A stretch of 64,000 bases of DNA from Streptomyces griseocarneus (GTDB lineage: Bacteria > Actinomycetota > Actinomycetes > Streptomycetales > Streptomycetaceae), in assembly GCA_003674045.1 (NCBI GenBank), contig PENC01000002.1, positions 806,001 to 870,000 on the forward strand. The letters run 5' to 3'. How positions within the stretch are numbered: the stretch's first letter is position 1; every line of letters begins with the position of its first letter. Shown one piece after another: positions 16,864-27,700 of this stretch. A model generated the notes under the pieces. The model saw only the letters and a list, made by a program, of their open reading frames with translations, was not told where the DNA came from and did not search any database. A program made the translations under genes and the position numbers.

Positions 16864-18113
16864 CGCGGGTTCTCGCCTTTCGTGAGTGGTGTCCGTACCG
16901 GGCGGCCGAGCGACACCGGCAGTCCGAGCAGGCCGCGCAGCAGCGTGGCGTCCATCCAGACCAGCTCCTCCGGGTCGGCGGCCAGGGCCAGGTCCGGGAA
17001 GCGGTCCAGCAGCCTGCCGATGGCGATCTGCGCCTCCAGGCGCCCCACGGGAGCGCCGACGCAGTAGTGGATGCCGTGCCCGAACCCGTAGTGGCCGGTG
17101 GGGTTGCGCTTGATGTCGAAGCGCTCCGGGTCGGGGTACTGCGCGGGGTCGCGGTTGGCGGCGCGCAGGGAGACGAGGATGAACTCCCCGGCGCCTATGG
17201 GCACGTCGCCCACGGTGATGGGCTCGGTGGTGAAGCGCAGCATGGACATCACGGCGGGCCCCTCGTACCGCAGGAGCTCCTCCACCGCCCCGGGCAGCAG
17301 CTCCGGGTCCGCGCGCAGGGCGGCCAGCTGGTCCGGGTGGCTCAGCAGCCGCAGCACGCCGCTGCCGATCAGGTTGACCGTGGTCTCGAACCCGGCCTTC
17401 AGCAGCAGGTAGGCCATGCCCACGAGCTCGGTCTCGTTCAGCCGGTCCTCGTTGTCGCGGGCCTGGATGAGGGCGGTGAGCAGGTCGTCGGCCGGGTGCT
17501 CGCGCTTGTGGCCGATCAGCCCGCGCAGGTAGGCGGTCATGCCGTCGGTGACCGCTTCGGCGGCCTCCGGACCGAGCAGCTCCGCCTGCTGCTCCGCCCA
17601 GGTGCGGAAGAGCGGCCGGTCCTCGCGCGGCACGCCGAGGAGTTCGCAGATCACCGAGATGGGCAGCGGGAAGGCGTAGTCCCAGACCAGGTCGATCCTC
17701 TCGCGCCCGGCCAGGCCGTCCAGCAGCTCGTCGGTGAGCTGCTCGATCGTGGGGCGGAACCGCTCGACCATGCGGGCGGTGAACGCCTTGTTGACGAGGG
17801 TGCGCAGCCGGGTGTGGTCCGGCGGGTCGAAGTTGAGCATGTGCTGGGTGAGCGCGCCGCCGATGATGGGCCGCTCACGGCCGGTGTGCTGCTTGTAGAG
17901 CTCGCCGGCCCGGTGCATGTCCTTGAGCACCGTGGGGTCGGAGAGCACCGCGCGCGCCTCGTCGTAGCGGCTCACCATCCACACCCGGTAGCCGCTGGGC
18001 ATGACCGCCTCCCGCACCGGCACGTCGGCGGTCAGCCCGTCGTAGACGGGGTGCAGCGGGGATACCAGCTCCTCGCCCAGGAGCAGCTTCGGCTGGGTGC
18101 CGGTGTCGTTCAT
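16860..18113 (-). CDS. cytochrome P450
   Basis: A 417-residue soluble bacterial P450. Visible motifs are the I-helix oxygen-activation segment LKAGFETTVNL, the K-helix ExxR in EELLRYEGP, the PERFD region, and the haem loop FGHGIHYCVGAPVGR with Cys351 as the iron ligand. It should hydroxylate or otherwise oxidise the NRPS product; redox partners are not encoded nearby. It sits fifth in the reverse biosynthetic operon, overlapping the SDR gene by 4 nt upstream and the NTF2-like gene by 4 nt downstream, which implies tight co-expression. Confidence 0.95.
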   Translation of the reverse strand: MNDTGTQPKLLLGEELVSPLHPVYDGLTADVPVREAVMPSGYRVWMVSRYDEARAVLSDPTVLKDMHRAGELYKQHTGRERPIIGGALTQHMLNFDPPDHTRLRTLVNKAFTARMVERFRPTIEQLTDELLDGLAGRERIDLVWDYAFPLPISVICELLGVPREDRPLFRTWAEQQAELLGPEAAEAVTDGMTAYLRGLIGHKREHPADDLLTALIQARDNEDRLNETELVGMAYLLLKAGFETTVNLIGSGVLRLLSHPDQLAALRADPELLPGAVEELLRYEGPAVMSMLRFTTEPITVGDVPIGAGEFILVSLRAANRDPAQYPDPERFDIKRNPTGHYGFGHGIHYCVGAPVGRLEAQIAIGRLLDRFPDLALAADPEELVWMDATLLRGLLGLPVSLGRPVRTPLTKGENPR

Positions 18114-19048
18114 GGGGTCCTCTCGAATGGTCGTGCGGGCGCCGTCGGCGCGGCGGCGGGCCTGCCGGCCCCCCGGGTGATCCCGCTGAAGAGCCGGTCG
18201 AGCGTGGTGTCCGGGAGGAGCCGCGCGGCGACGCCCGCGCCGCGCGCGTCGGGGCCCACGCGGTAGCGCGTCCTGGGCCGGGCCGCGGTGAGCGCGTGCC
18301 GCACGGCGGCCGTGAAGTCCTCGGGGCGGGTCCTGCTCTCGCGGGCCTTGCGCGCGTTGGTCTCCAGGAAGCGCAGAAAGGTATCGCGGTAGTGGCCGGC
18401 GATGCCGTCCGGCACGGCGTCGAGCAGCCGCTCGCCGCTGTCGGACACCTTGCCCCAGATCGGCGTCATGATCGCGCCCGGCTGGACGACGGACACGCCG
18501 ATGCCCGCGGGGGCCAGCTCGCGGCGGAGCGCGTCGCTGACGGCCTCCTTGGCGAACTGGGCGGCGGAGTACGGGCCGAGGTAGGGGCTGGCGACGCTGC
18601 CCATGCCGGAGGTGACGTTGACGATGCGGCCGGCGGCCCGGCGCAGCAGCGGCAGGAAGGACTGGATCACGACCACGCTGCCGACGACGTTGACGTCGAG
18701 CTGCTCACGGAGCCGGGCGGGGGGCACACATTCCAGCGGGGCCGACACACAGACGCCCGCGTTGTTCACCAGGCCCCACAGGCCGTGGTCGCCCGCGGCC
18801 GCGGCGACGGTCCGGGCCGCCTCGCGCACCGTCTCCTCGCGGGAGAGGTCGACGACGAGGGGGCGGATACGGCCGTGCTCGCTCGCGGCGGCCAGCCGCT
18901 CGCCGTCGCTCTCCTTGCGGACGCCCGCGTAGACGCGGAAGCCGCGCCGTTCGAGGTCGAGCGCGCAGGCCCGGCCGAGGCCGGTGGAGGCACCGGTGAC
19001 GACGACGGCACGGCCCGCGCACGAAAGGAACTGCGGTTTTCCGAACAC
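18110..19048 (-). CDS. SDR-family oxidoreductase with altered catalytic motif
   Basis: A 312-residue classical short-chain dehydrogenase. It has the cofactor motif TGASTGLG (residues 18-25), NNAG at 95-98 and the catalytic Ser147 in NVTSGMG. The active-site Tyr160 is present, but the YxxxK lysine is replaced: the sequence reads YSAAQFAK, with Gln164. The codon is an unambiguous CAG. Either the Lys three residues later takes over or the enzyme is impaired. I start it at GTG 19048, 15 nt after the acyltransferase stop; it lacks a strong ribosome site and probably depends on translational coupling. The role is redox tailoring of the NRPS product, by position only. Confidence 0.88.
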   Translation of the reverse strand: MFGKPQFLSCAGRAVVVTGASTGLGRACALDLERRGFRVYAGVRKESDGERLAAASEHGRIRPLVVDLSREETVREAARTVAAAAGDHGLWGLVNNAGVCVSAPLECVPPARLREQLDVNVVGSVVVIQSFLPLLRRAAGRIVNVTSGMGSVASPYLGPYSAAQFAKEAVSDALRRELAPAGIGVSVVQPGAIMTPIWGKVSDSGERLLDAVPDGIAGHYRDTFLRFLETNARKARESRTRPEDFTAAVRHALTAARPRTRYRVGPDARGAGVAARLLPDTTLDRLFSGITRGAGRPAAAPTAPARPFERTP

Positions 19049-19062
19049 GAAGGAATCCGTTC

Positions 19063-20514
19063 TCAGTGAGTGGGCGCGCCGGCCGGGTGGAGGGCGGCGA
19101 GCAGGACGGACACGCAGGTGTCGGCGAGGCGGTCCGCCCGGTCGCGCGGGACGGCCTCCTCGACGTGGGTGAAGTTCCAGAAGAGACGGCCATGGTTGGA
19201 GTTGACGGTGCCCACGAACTGGCCGTTGACGGAGAGACCCGCCACGAACTGGGCGCCGGAGACCTGCCAGGGCCCGATGGCGTCGGGGAAGTCGAACCGC
19301 CCGACGTTGGAGAGGCAGAGGTTGATCGGCCCCTTCTCGTCCATGAAGCGCAGCAGGGGCTCGCTCCCGGCGACGTCCGGCGGACACAGCCGCCCGTAGA
19401 GGGTCACCGCGCGGAAGTGCTCCTCGCGCTCCCGGCGCCGCGCGAGGTCCGTGGTGACGGACCTCGCCATGGGCCACAGGCCTTCGCCCGGCCTGTACTC
19501 CACCACGGAGGGGAGGGTGGCCACGAAGGTTCCCACGTCGCGGGGTGAGACGGGAGGGACGAGGCCGGTACGGAAGTCGACGGGCGAGCCGATGGCGTAG
19601 GGAGCCGGGGTGGCGGTCCCGGCGTCGAGGGCCACGGCGGTGACCATCGCGGCGGCGAGTGCGCCGTGCACGGTGGTGCGTTCGCGGTGGCAGGCGTGGG
19701 TGAGGTCGGTGAGCACCTTCGCTTCCAGCGAGCGGTGCACCAGGCGGGTGCGGCGCTTTTCGAAAGGGACCCAGGTGGTGGGGTCTACGCGGCCGGGGTG
19801 CCGGGTGGCCATGAGGGCTTCGTCTTCGGCTTGTTGCTCTTGGGCTAGCGCCCAGCCTTGTGCTCCGCGGTGACCGGGCGGGAGCGTTTCCTCCAGTGGG
19901 GGGAGGACAGGGCGCGGGCCGTCTGTGGCGGGGCCGGTGTCGGCGGCCAGTTCGATCCATTCTTTGAGGAGGGAGAGGAGGGTGGTGCCGTCGGCTATGC
20001 AGTGCGGGAGGGTGAGGACCAGGTCGGTCCAGGGTTCGCCTATTAGCTCGGTTGGTTGCGGTGTCGGGCGACTACCGGTTGTTTTGGGCTGGTCGCGCCC
20101 ACGCGGCGGAGCCGCATGATGTAACACAGCCCCGCGCCCCTGACGGGGCCCGGTGTCGTGCCCCGTCAGCACGACCGAACGCGCCAGCGGGCCCCTGCGC
20201 CAGTCGATCGACTCCACCAGCTCGTAGTCGTTCAGCTCGTGCTGCCAGGACTCTTCCGTCGCGTCCCTCACCCACCGCAGTGGGATCGGCCTGCCCGTCA
20301 CCGGTACGAAAGCCGCGTCCGGCCCGATCGCCACCCTCAGCAGCGGGTGCCGCTCCTGCAAGGCGTCCAGGGCACGGCGCCACGTGCCCTCCGGCACCAC
20401 GCCCCGGACCCTCGCGCGGGCGATCACATTGAGCGGGGAGACCTGGTCGGTGATCCAGTACCAGCGCTCCAGGGCGCTGAGCGGCCGCCTCACCTGCGGC
20501 AGTTCGTCGGTCAT
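19063..20514 (-). CDS. PapA-like / condensation-domain acyltransferase, interrupted in frame by a repeat
   Basis: A 483-residue stand-alone member of the condensation-domain superfamily (PapA/WES-like acyltransferases). The catalytic HxxxDG reads PHCIADG (His171, Asp175), and the C-terminal half has the expected GSPVDFR and NLCLSNVGRFDF segments. Between residues about 120 and 158, just before the catalytic strand, is a low-complexity insert (GPRQGRGAVLHHAAPPRGRD...) encoded by a dispersed repeat (20048-20151). It keeps the frame and adds Leu131 as a TTA codon. The ATG overlaps the monooxygenase stop by 4 nt. The expected job is acylation of a pathway intermediate or product. Whether the insert-bearing protein folds is an open question. 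Confidence 0.85.
   Translation of the reverse strand: MTDELPQVRRPLSALERWYWITDQVSPLNVIARARVRGVVPEGTWRRALDALQERHPLLRVAIGPDAAFVPVTGRPIPLRWVRDATEESWQHELNDYELVESIDWRRGPLARSVVLTGHDTGPRQGRGAVLHHAAPPRGRDQPKTTGSRPTPQPTELIGEPWTDLVLTLPHCIADGTTLLSLLKEWIELAADTGPATDGPRPVLPPLEETLPPGHRGAQGWALAQEQQAEDEALMATRHPGRVDPTTWVPFEKRRTRLVHRSLEAKVLTDLTHACHRERTTVHGALAAAMVTAVALDAGTATPAPYAIGSPVDFRTGLVPPVSPRDVGTFVATLPSVVEYRPGEGLWPMARSVTTDLARRREREEHFRAVTLYGRLCPPDVAGSEPLLRFMDEKGPINLCLSNVGRFDFPDAIGPWQVSGAQFVAGLSVNGQFVGTVNSNHGRLFWNFTHVEEAVPRDRADRLADTCVSVLLAALHPAGAPTH
20048..20151 (+). repeat. dispersed repeat inside the acyltransferase gene, copy R2
   Basis: Contains ggctggtcgcgc, a variable middle (ccacgcggcggagccgc..) and agccccgcgcccctgacgggg, the same framework as the intergenic copies but with a different middle segment. 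It lies wholly within a coding region and keeps the reading frame open. On the coding strand it supplies a TTA codon (20122-20124). Confidence 0.75.
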
Positions 20515-21704
20515 GAGACCGCTACGGACTGGTAGGTGAGTACCGACGCGTTCTGCTTCTCGAAGACGGAGGCGGGCGTGAACCGGAAGTACAGTTCGCG
20601 GAGCCGGGCCGCCAGGGGGTTGTCCAGTTGCTCGATGCGGCTGAGGCTGCGGGAGGCCTGCACCATCTGGCGGGTGCGGGGGCGGCGGCGGGCCTCGTAG
20701 TCCCGCAGCGCCCGCGGCAGGTCCTGGGCCCCCGCCAGGCTCTCCGCCAGGGCCACCGCGTCCTCGATGGCCATGGCCGCGCCCTGCCCGAGTGCCGTCA
20801 GCATGGGGTGCGCCGCGTCGCCGAGGAGTGTGACCGGGCCGTAGCCCCAGCGCTCCAGGAACGGGCGGTCCTGGGCCGGGACGGAGACGATGGTGTCCTC
20901 CGGCGTCGCGTCGATCACCGCCCGCACCTCGTCCGCCCAGCCCGCGTAGGCGGCGGCGATCTCGTTCTTGCGGCCGCTCCACGAGCGGGCGGCCTCGGGT
21001 GCCATGTTCTTCGTGCCCCACCAGTAGGCGCGGCCCTGGCCGATGTCGGCCAGGCCGAAGCGCTGACCGGGTGCCCAGTAGTGGGCCGCGAAGCCCTCGG
21101 TGAAGCGCGGGTGCTCGAACGGGACGGTCGACAGCCAGCACACGTAGCCCGCCTCGCGCGGCCGCTCCGGGCCGGTGAGCTGGCGGCGCACCGCGGAGTG
21201 GAAGCCGTCGGCCCCGATCAGCACGTCGCCGGTCGCGCTGCGCCCGTCCGCGAAGAGGACGGTCACCTCCCGGCCGTCGACCTCGAATCCGGTGACGGCC
21301 GAGTCCAGGTGGACGGGGCAGTCGTCGCCGACCACGGAGAGCAGGGCCTGCTGGAGGTCCGCCCGGTGCACCGCAAAATTCGCTGCCTCGAAGCGGTCCG
21401 CGATCCCGCCGAACGGCATGTCGCGGATCGGCCTCCCCTCACGGGTCAGGAAGTGCAGGTCCCTGAACGACCGGCCGCGCTTCTCCAGTTCGGGGGCGAG
21501 GTCGATGCCGAGGGTGCGCAGCGCGGTGATCGCGTTGCACATGACGGACAGCGCGGTGCCCGCCGGGCGCAGCTCGCGGGCGCGCTCGTGGATCTCGACG
21601 TCCATGCCGACCCGGCGCAGGGCCGCGGCGGCGGTCAGTCCGCCGATGCCCGCGCCGATGACGATGGCCTTGTGCGGCCGGTTGCTGGTCACTGTCCCAC
21701 TCAC
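20511..21704 (-). CDS. FAD-dependent monooxygenase (candidate ring-contracting Baeyer-Villiger enzyme)
   Basis: A 397-residue group A flavin monooxygenase. The N-terminal Rossmann motif is IVIGAGIGGLTAAAALR, the conserved NAD(P)H/FAD segment reads DVLIGADGFHSAVR, and the second FAD motif is LLGDAAHPMLTALGQGA. Enzymes of this kind (PxaB, LgnC, BraC) turn the NRPS-made bicyclic intermediate of pyrrolizidine pathways into the final ring system by Baeyer-Villiger oxidation. That assignment rests on its position directly after a Ser-activating dimodular NRPS; from sequence alone it could be an ordinary aromatic-type hydroxylase. GTG start, with a weak ribosome site. Second gene of the operon. Confidence 0.9.
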   Translation of the reverse strand: MSGTVTSNRPHKAIVIGAGIGGLTAAAALRRVGMDVEIHERARELRPAGTALSVMCNAITALRTLGIDLAPELEKRGRSFRDLHFLTREGRPIRDMPFGGIADRFEAANFAVHRADLQQALLSVVGDDCPVHLDSAVTGFEVDGREVTVLFADGRSATGDVLIGADGFHSAVRRQLTGPERPREAGYVCWLSTVPFEHPRFTEGFAAHYWAPGQRFGLADIGQGRAYWWGTKNMAPEAARSWSGRKNEIAAAYAGWADEVRAVIDATPEDTIVSVPAQDRPFLERWGYGPVTLLGDAAHPMLTALGQGAAMAIEDAVALAESLAGAQDLPRALRDYEARRRPRTRQMVQASRSLSRIEQLDNPLAARLRELYFRFTPASVFEKQNASVLTYQSVAVS

Positions 21705-21741
21705 TTCCAGTCGTTCGAAACGTTCCGTCGGCAGGGCGCTT

Positions 21742-24700
21742 TCAGCGCCCGTCGTCCCCGCTGCCCGTGGTGTTCTCCGTGCTCTCCCCCAGGGCCTTCA
21801 GGACCTGTTCCGCGACGCCCGCCACGTGGGGTTCCTCCAGGAGCACCAGGTGGTCGCCGGGTACGTCGACCACCTCGACGTGGCCGCCGGTCAGGTCCTG
21901 CCAGCCGTTCGAGACGTCCTCGTGCAGGCTGCCCGCCGCGCCGTGCATGGGTTCGAGGACCTTGGGGAGCGGGGAGGTGGCCCGCAGCAGGACGAGGTCC
22001 TGGTCCGGCCGGTCGCCGAGGTCCGGCCGGTAGGTCAGCAGCGCGTGCCAGTGCGCCTTGAACATCGCGAAGAGGCGGCGGATGGAGGTCCGCGAGCTGT
22101 CCGACGGCAGGATCCCGGCGTCGACGGCCCGTTCCACGACGAAGTCGAACTTGCCCTCGGAGTCGAGTCCTTCGGGGAGGGACTCCACCGGGGCGGTGCC
22201 GCCGCGTTCCATCCACAGCAGCTCCCAGAAGAACCACTCCAGCAGGGAGTCGTCGGTGACACTGGGCCGCTCCCCCGGGGCGACGGCGATCGGGTCGATC
22301 AGGAGCAGGCTCTCGACGTCCTCCGGGTGCGTCAGCCGCAGCTGCCGGGCCATCTCGAAGGCGATGAAGCCGCCGAAGGACCAGCCGCCGATGACGTACG
22401 GGCCCTCGGGGCGCACCCGGCGGACCGCTTCGAGGTAGCGGGCGGCGATCCCGGGGACGGAGTCGCCCGGCTCGGTGCCCGGGTGGGTGCCCGCGGCCTG
22501 GAGGGCGTACACCGGCTGGTCCGCGGGGAGGTGCTCGGCCAGCTTGAGGTAGCACAGCACGTTGCCGCCCAGCGGGTGCACGAGGAACAGCGGCGGGCGG
22601 CTTCCCTCGCGGCGGATCGGGACGACCGGGTCGAAGGCCACGCCCGCCTCCCGTTCGCGCAGGAGTCCGGCGAGAGCGGCGACGGTCGGCGCGCCGACGA
22701 GGGCCGACAGCGGGACGTTGACCCCGTAGAGCTTCTCGATCGTCACGACGAGCCGCATCGCGGTCAGCGAGGTGCCGCCGAGCGCGAAGAAGTCGTCGTG
22801 CGTGCCGACGTCCGGGACCTGGAGCAGCTCGGACAGCACTCCGGCCAGGGCGCGTTCGTGGGCGTCGCGCGGCGGGACGCGGTCGGCGCCGGCCCGGGAG
22901 GTGAGTGCCGTGCGGCGCAGCGCGGCGTCGTCCCGTTTGCCGCTGGGGGTCAGCGGCAGCTTGTCGAGCCACTCGTAGTGCGAGGGGACCATGTAGTCGG
23001 GAAGTGCTCTGCGCAGCCCGGCGGTCAGTTCGTCGAGGGAGACGCTTCCCTCGTCGCCGACGAGGAAGGCCGCGAGGAAGGCGTCGGCCCCGTCGCGGCG
23101 GCGGGCCACGACGGCGACCTCGCGGATGCCGGTGTGCTCCTCGGCCAGCTTGGTCAGGGCGAGTTCGATCTCGGCGAGTTCGACGCGGTAGCCGCGGACC
23201 TTGACCTGCGAGTCCTCCCGGCCGAGCCAGACCAGGTCGCCGCCGGGCAGGACGCGGGCCAGGTCGCCGGTGCGGTAGAGGCGCTCCCCGGGCTCCGTGG
23301 GGTGCGGGACGAAGCGTTCGTCGGTGAGGTCGGGCCGTCCGAGGTAGCCGTGCGCGAGGGCGACGCCGCCGACGTGGAGGGTGCCCTTGGCGCCCTGCGG
23401 TACGGGCTTCAGGTCCGCGTCCAGCAGGTGCAGTTCGACGCCCGCGAAGGGGACGCCGATGGGCGGCAGCGCGGGGAAGTCCGCCGGGTCGCCGGTCATG
23501 GTGTGGTGGGTGAGCAGGTGGGTCTCGGTGGGGCCGTACTGGTTCTCCAGCACGGTGCCCGGCAGGCCCGCGCAGAAGCGGCGGATCTCGTCGGTGACGC
23601 GCAGCTGCTCCCCGGAGGAGACGATCACACGCAGGGCGTGCGGGCGGATGCCGAGCGCCTCGGATGCCTCGGCGAGCTGCTGGAGGGCGACGTACGGCAG
23701 GAAGACCCGCTCGACGGCCTCGCGGTCCAGCAGCCGCAGCAGGGCGGGCATGTCGCGCCGCTCGCTCTCGGCGATCAGCTGGAGGGTGCCGCCGCCGCAC
23801 AGCGTCGAGTAGATCTCCTGGAAGGAGACGTCGAAGCTCAGCGGCGCGAACTGCAGCGTCTTCCCTCCCGCCGCACCGCTGGGCGCCGGGATCTGCCATT
23901 CCATGTAGTTGGCGAGGGTGCGGTGGGGCAGGACGACGCCCTTGGGCTCGCCGGAGGAGCCCGAGGTGAAGAGGATGTACGCGACCGTCTCGCCGGTGAT
24001 CTCCGGCAGCGGCACCGGCTCCCGGCCGGGGGCCGGTGCGGCGAGCGCGTCGTCGAGGAGGAGTACCTCGGCGCCGGGGAAGAGGCGGGTGTGGCGCTCG
24101 TGGGTGATCACGCGGAAGGGTGCGGCGCGCTCGACCATCAGCGCGAGCCGGTCCTCGGGGTAGGTGACGTCCATCGGCACGCACGCGGCCCCGGCCTTGG
24201 CGACGCCCAGTACCGCGGCGATCGTCTCGGGCGAGCGGTCCATGGCCAGGCCGATCCGGGCGCCGGGGCCCGCGCCGAGGGCGAGCAGGCGGCGCGCGAC
24301 GCGGTCGGCCGCCTCCCCCAGCCTCCGGTACGTCCAGCGCTCGTCCTCGAAGGCCACGGCGACCGCGTCGGGCGTCCGGGCCACCTGGGCGTCGAAGCGG
24401 CGCACGACGTGGTCCGGGAGGGCCGCGCGGCGCTCCGGGATCACCGGCGTCGCGGATCCGGCGAGGAAGCCGAAGCCGGCCGGCTCGTCGGGCCGTTCGA
24501 CGATGCGGCGCAGCAGCGCGAGGTAGGTCCGGCCGAGGAACTCGGCCTGGGAGCGGGTGAAGGTGCGCCCGTCGTGGTCCATCCGCAGCCAGATGCGCTC
24601 GTCGGCGGGGTCGACGACGGCGTTCACCAGCAGCTTGAAATTCGTCTCCTCGTAGGTGCGGAAGTCCAGCAGCTCCACGCTGGTGGACGTGAGCAGCTCG

Positions 24701-27700
24701 GTGAGGACGCGCAGGTGGACGTAGTTGAAGGCGGTCTCGATGACGGTGTCGCCGCCGCGGTCCTCCTGGATCGCGCTGAGCGGGTAGTGCCGGTGCGGGT
24801 GGGTCTCCTGCTCCTGGAGGTGCGCCTCGCGGACCACGTCGAGCCAGGTGCGGGGGCCGGGGCCGATCCGGACGGGGGTGGTGCCGAGGAAGAGTCCGGT
24901 GACGCGTTCGGACCCGGCGCGCTCGGGGCGGCCGTGCATGACGAGGCCGGTGAGCACGTCGTCCGTGCCGCCGGCCAGCCGCAGCAGCAGGCAGTGTGCC
25001 GCGAAGAGCACCGACTTGACCGGGACGCCGCGGTCCCGGGCGAGGCCGCGCAGCGCGGCGCCCAGCCCGTCCGGCAGCTCGACGTGGTGCGCGAAGACGC
25101 CTTCCGTGCCCGGCTTCTCGTACGGGCGGAAGCCGTCGAGCTGGAGCGCCTCGGCCCCGGCGAGCCTGTGCTGCCAGAACCGCTTGGCCTCCTCCGAGCG
25201 GAGGGCGCGCCGCTCGTCGAGGGCGTAGTGGGCGGCGGAGGGCAGCGGCCCGCCGGGGACGGCCTCGACGGGTTCGCCCGCCGCGTGCAGGCAGTCCTGG
25301 AGCAGTTCGCGGACGAGGGTCGCCACGCTCCAGCCGTCGAGGATCGCGTGGTGGAAGCTGAGGACCAGCTCGACGGAGTCCGCCAGGGCGTGCGCGCGGA
25401 AGAGGTAGAGCGGCGGGTTCTCGAAGTCGTAGGGGTGGAAGCGGCGTTCCCGGATGTGCTCCTGGATGCGGGCCTCGGCCTCCTGCGGCGGCAGGGCGCG
25501 CAGGTCGGCGGTCTCCAGGCCGCCCTGGACGGCGTGGTGGACGGTCTGCAGCGGCTCGGAGAACCCGGCGAGCGCGAAGCCGGACCTCAGCACCGGGTGG
25601 CGCTCGGTGAGCCGGGCGAAGGCCGCACGCAGGGCCGCCTCGTCCCACGGCAGCTTCAGAGAGTAGCGGAACACGTCGTGGTAGACGGCGGTGTTGTCGT
25701 TCTCGCGGCTGTGGTAGAGCAGTCCGAGCTGGAGCCGGGTGGCGGGGAAGGCGTCGGCCAGCTGGGCCAGGCGCGGCCGGTCGACGGAGGGGACGAGCGC
25801 GAACGGGGCGAGCTCCGTGACCTCGGCCCCGGGGGCGGCGGTGCCCGCGTGCTCGGCGAGCCCGGCGACGGTGGGGTTGCGGACGAGGTCGGCGAGGGCG
25901 AAGCGGATGCCGCGCCGCTCGGCCAGGGCCCGGATCCGCAGCATCAGGATGGAGTCGCCGCCGAGCGCGTAGTAGTTCTGCCGGATGCCGACCCGTTCGA
26001 CGCCGAGGACCTCCGCCCAGACGGCCGCCAGCGCCGCCTCGGTCGCGTCGCGCGGCTCCTCGTAGGCGGCGTCGGCCAGTTCGGGCGCCGGGAGCGCGCG
26101 CCGGTCGGTCTTGCCGTTGGGGGTCAGCGGGATGGTGTCCAGGCGCCGGAAGTACGCGGGGATCATGTACTCGGGCAGGGCCCCGGCCAGGTGGGCGCGC
26201 AGGTGCGCGGGGTCCAGGTCGGCGTCGGCGGTGTAGTAGCCGACGAGGAAGGTTCCGCGGTCGGCCGTGCGGTGGTCACAGACGGCGGCGGCGCGGACGC
26301 CGGGGCAGGTCGCGAGGCGGTCCTGCACCTCGCCGAGTTCGACGCGGTTGCCGCGGATCTTGACCTGGCCGTCGATCCTGCCCAGGTACTCGACGGCGCC
26401 GTCGGCGAGGCGGCGCGCCAGGTCCCCGGTGCGGTACATGCGGCCGCCGTCCGGGACGAACGGGTCCTCGGTGAACTTCTCGGCGGTGAGCTCCGGGCGG
26501 TTCAGATAGCCGCGCGCCACGCCCGCGCCCGCGATGCACAGCTCGCCGGGGGCACCGGCCGGCTGCGGGTTCCCGTCGCGGTCCAGCACGTACAGCCGGA
26601 TGTTGTCGATGGGACGGCCGATGGGCACCCGGCGCACCGGCTGCTCCGCGTCGGCCGGGCAGTCGAAGTACGAGACGTCGACGGTGGCCTCGGTCGGGCC
26701 GTAGAGGTTGACGAGCCGGGGCGCGCCGGGCCCGGCGAAGAGCCGGTTGAAGCGGTCCACGAGGGCGGGCGGGAGCGCCTCGCCGCTGCAGAAGACGTAG
26801 CGCAGGGACGCGGCGTCCGCGCGCAGCTCGGGCGCGTCCTCCAGCAGGTCGAGGAAGCCCGCGAACATCGACGGCACGAAGTGGACGACGCTGACCCGGC
26901 GGCGGGCGACGGTGCGCAGCATCTCGCGGGGGTCCTTCTCCGCGCCGGGCGGCAGCAGGGCCAGGCCCGCGCCCTCGAACGCCCACCAGAACAGCTCCCA
27001 CACGGAGACGTCGAAGGAGATCGGCGTCTTCTGGAGCAGGACGTCCCCCTCGCCGACGGGGTAGCCGCGCTGCATCCACTGGAGGCGGTTGACCACCGAG
27101 TGGTGCTCGACGACCGCGCCCTTGGGCTTCCCGGTGGAACCCGAGGTGTAGATGACGTACGCGGGGTCGTGGGACGTGGCGGACGCCTCCAGCGGTGCGC
27201 CGGAGGGCTCGGGCAGCGCGTCGACGTCGAGTACGGGCACGTCACCGGCCGGCCGCGCGTCCCCCGCCACGAGGACGGCCTTGGCGCCGCTGTCGGCGAT
27301 CAGGAAGGCGATGCGCTCGGCCGGGTAGCCGGGGTCGACCGGGGTGTAGGCGCCGCCGGACTTCAGGACGCCCAGGATCGCGGCGGGCATCGAGGGGCCG
27401 CGCTCCATCAGGACGGCGACGCGGTCCCCTGGGGTCACGCCGCGGTCCCGCAGGACCCGGGCGATCCGGTCGGCCCGGGCGTCGAGCTCGGCGTAGGTGA
27501 GGGACTCGCCGGTGGCGTCCGCGACGACGGCGACGCGGTCCGGGGTGCGGGCGGCCTGCTCCTCGAACAGGCCGTGGACGGTCCTGTCCGCCGCGTAGGG
27601 CCGTGCCGTGTCGTTGACGGTGTGGACGAGCCGCGTGCGCTCGGCGTCGTCGAGCATGGGGAGCGTGGCGAGCGGCCGGTCCGGGGCGTCGAGGGCGCGC

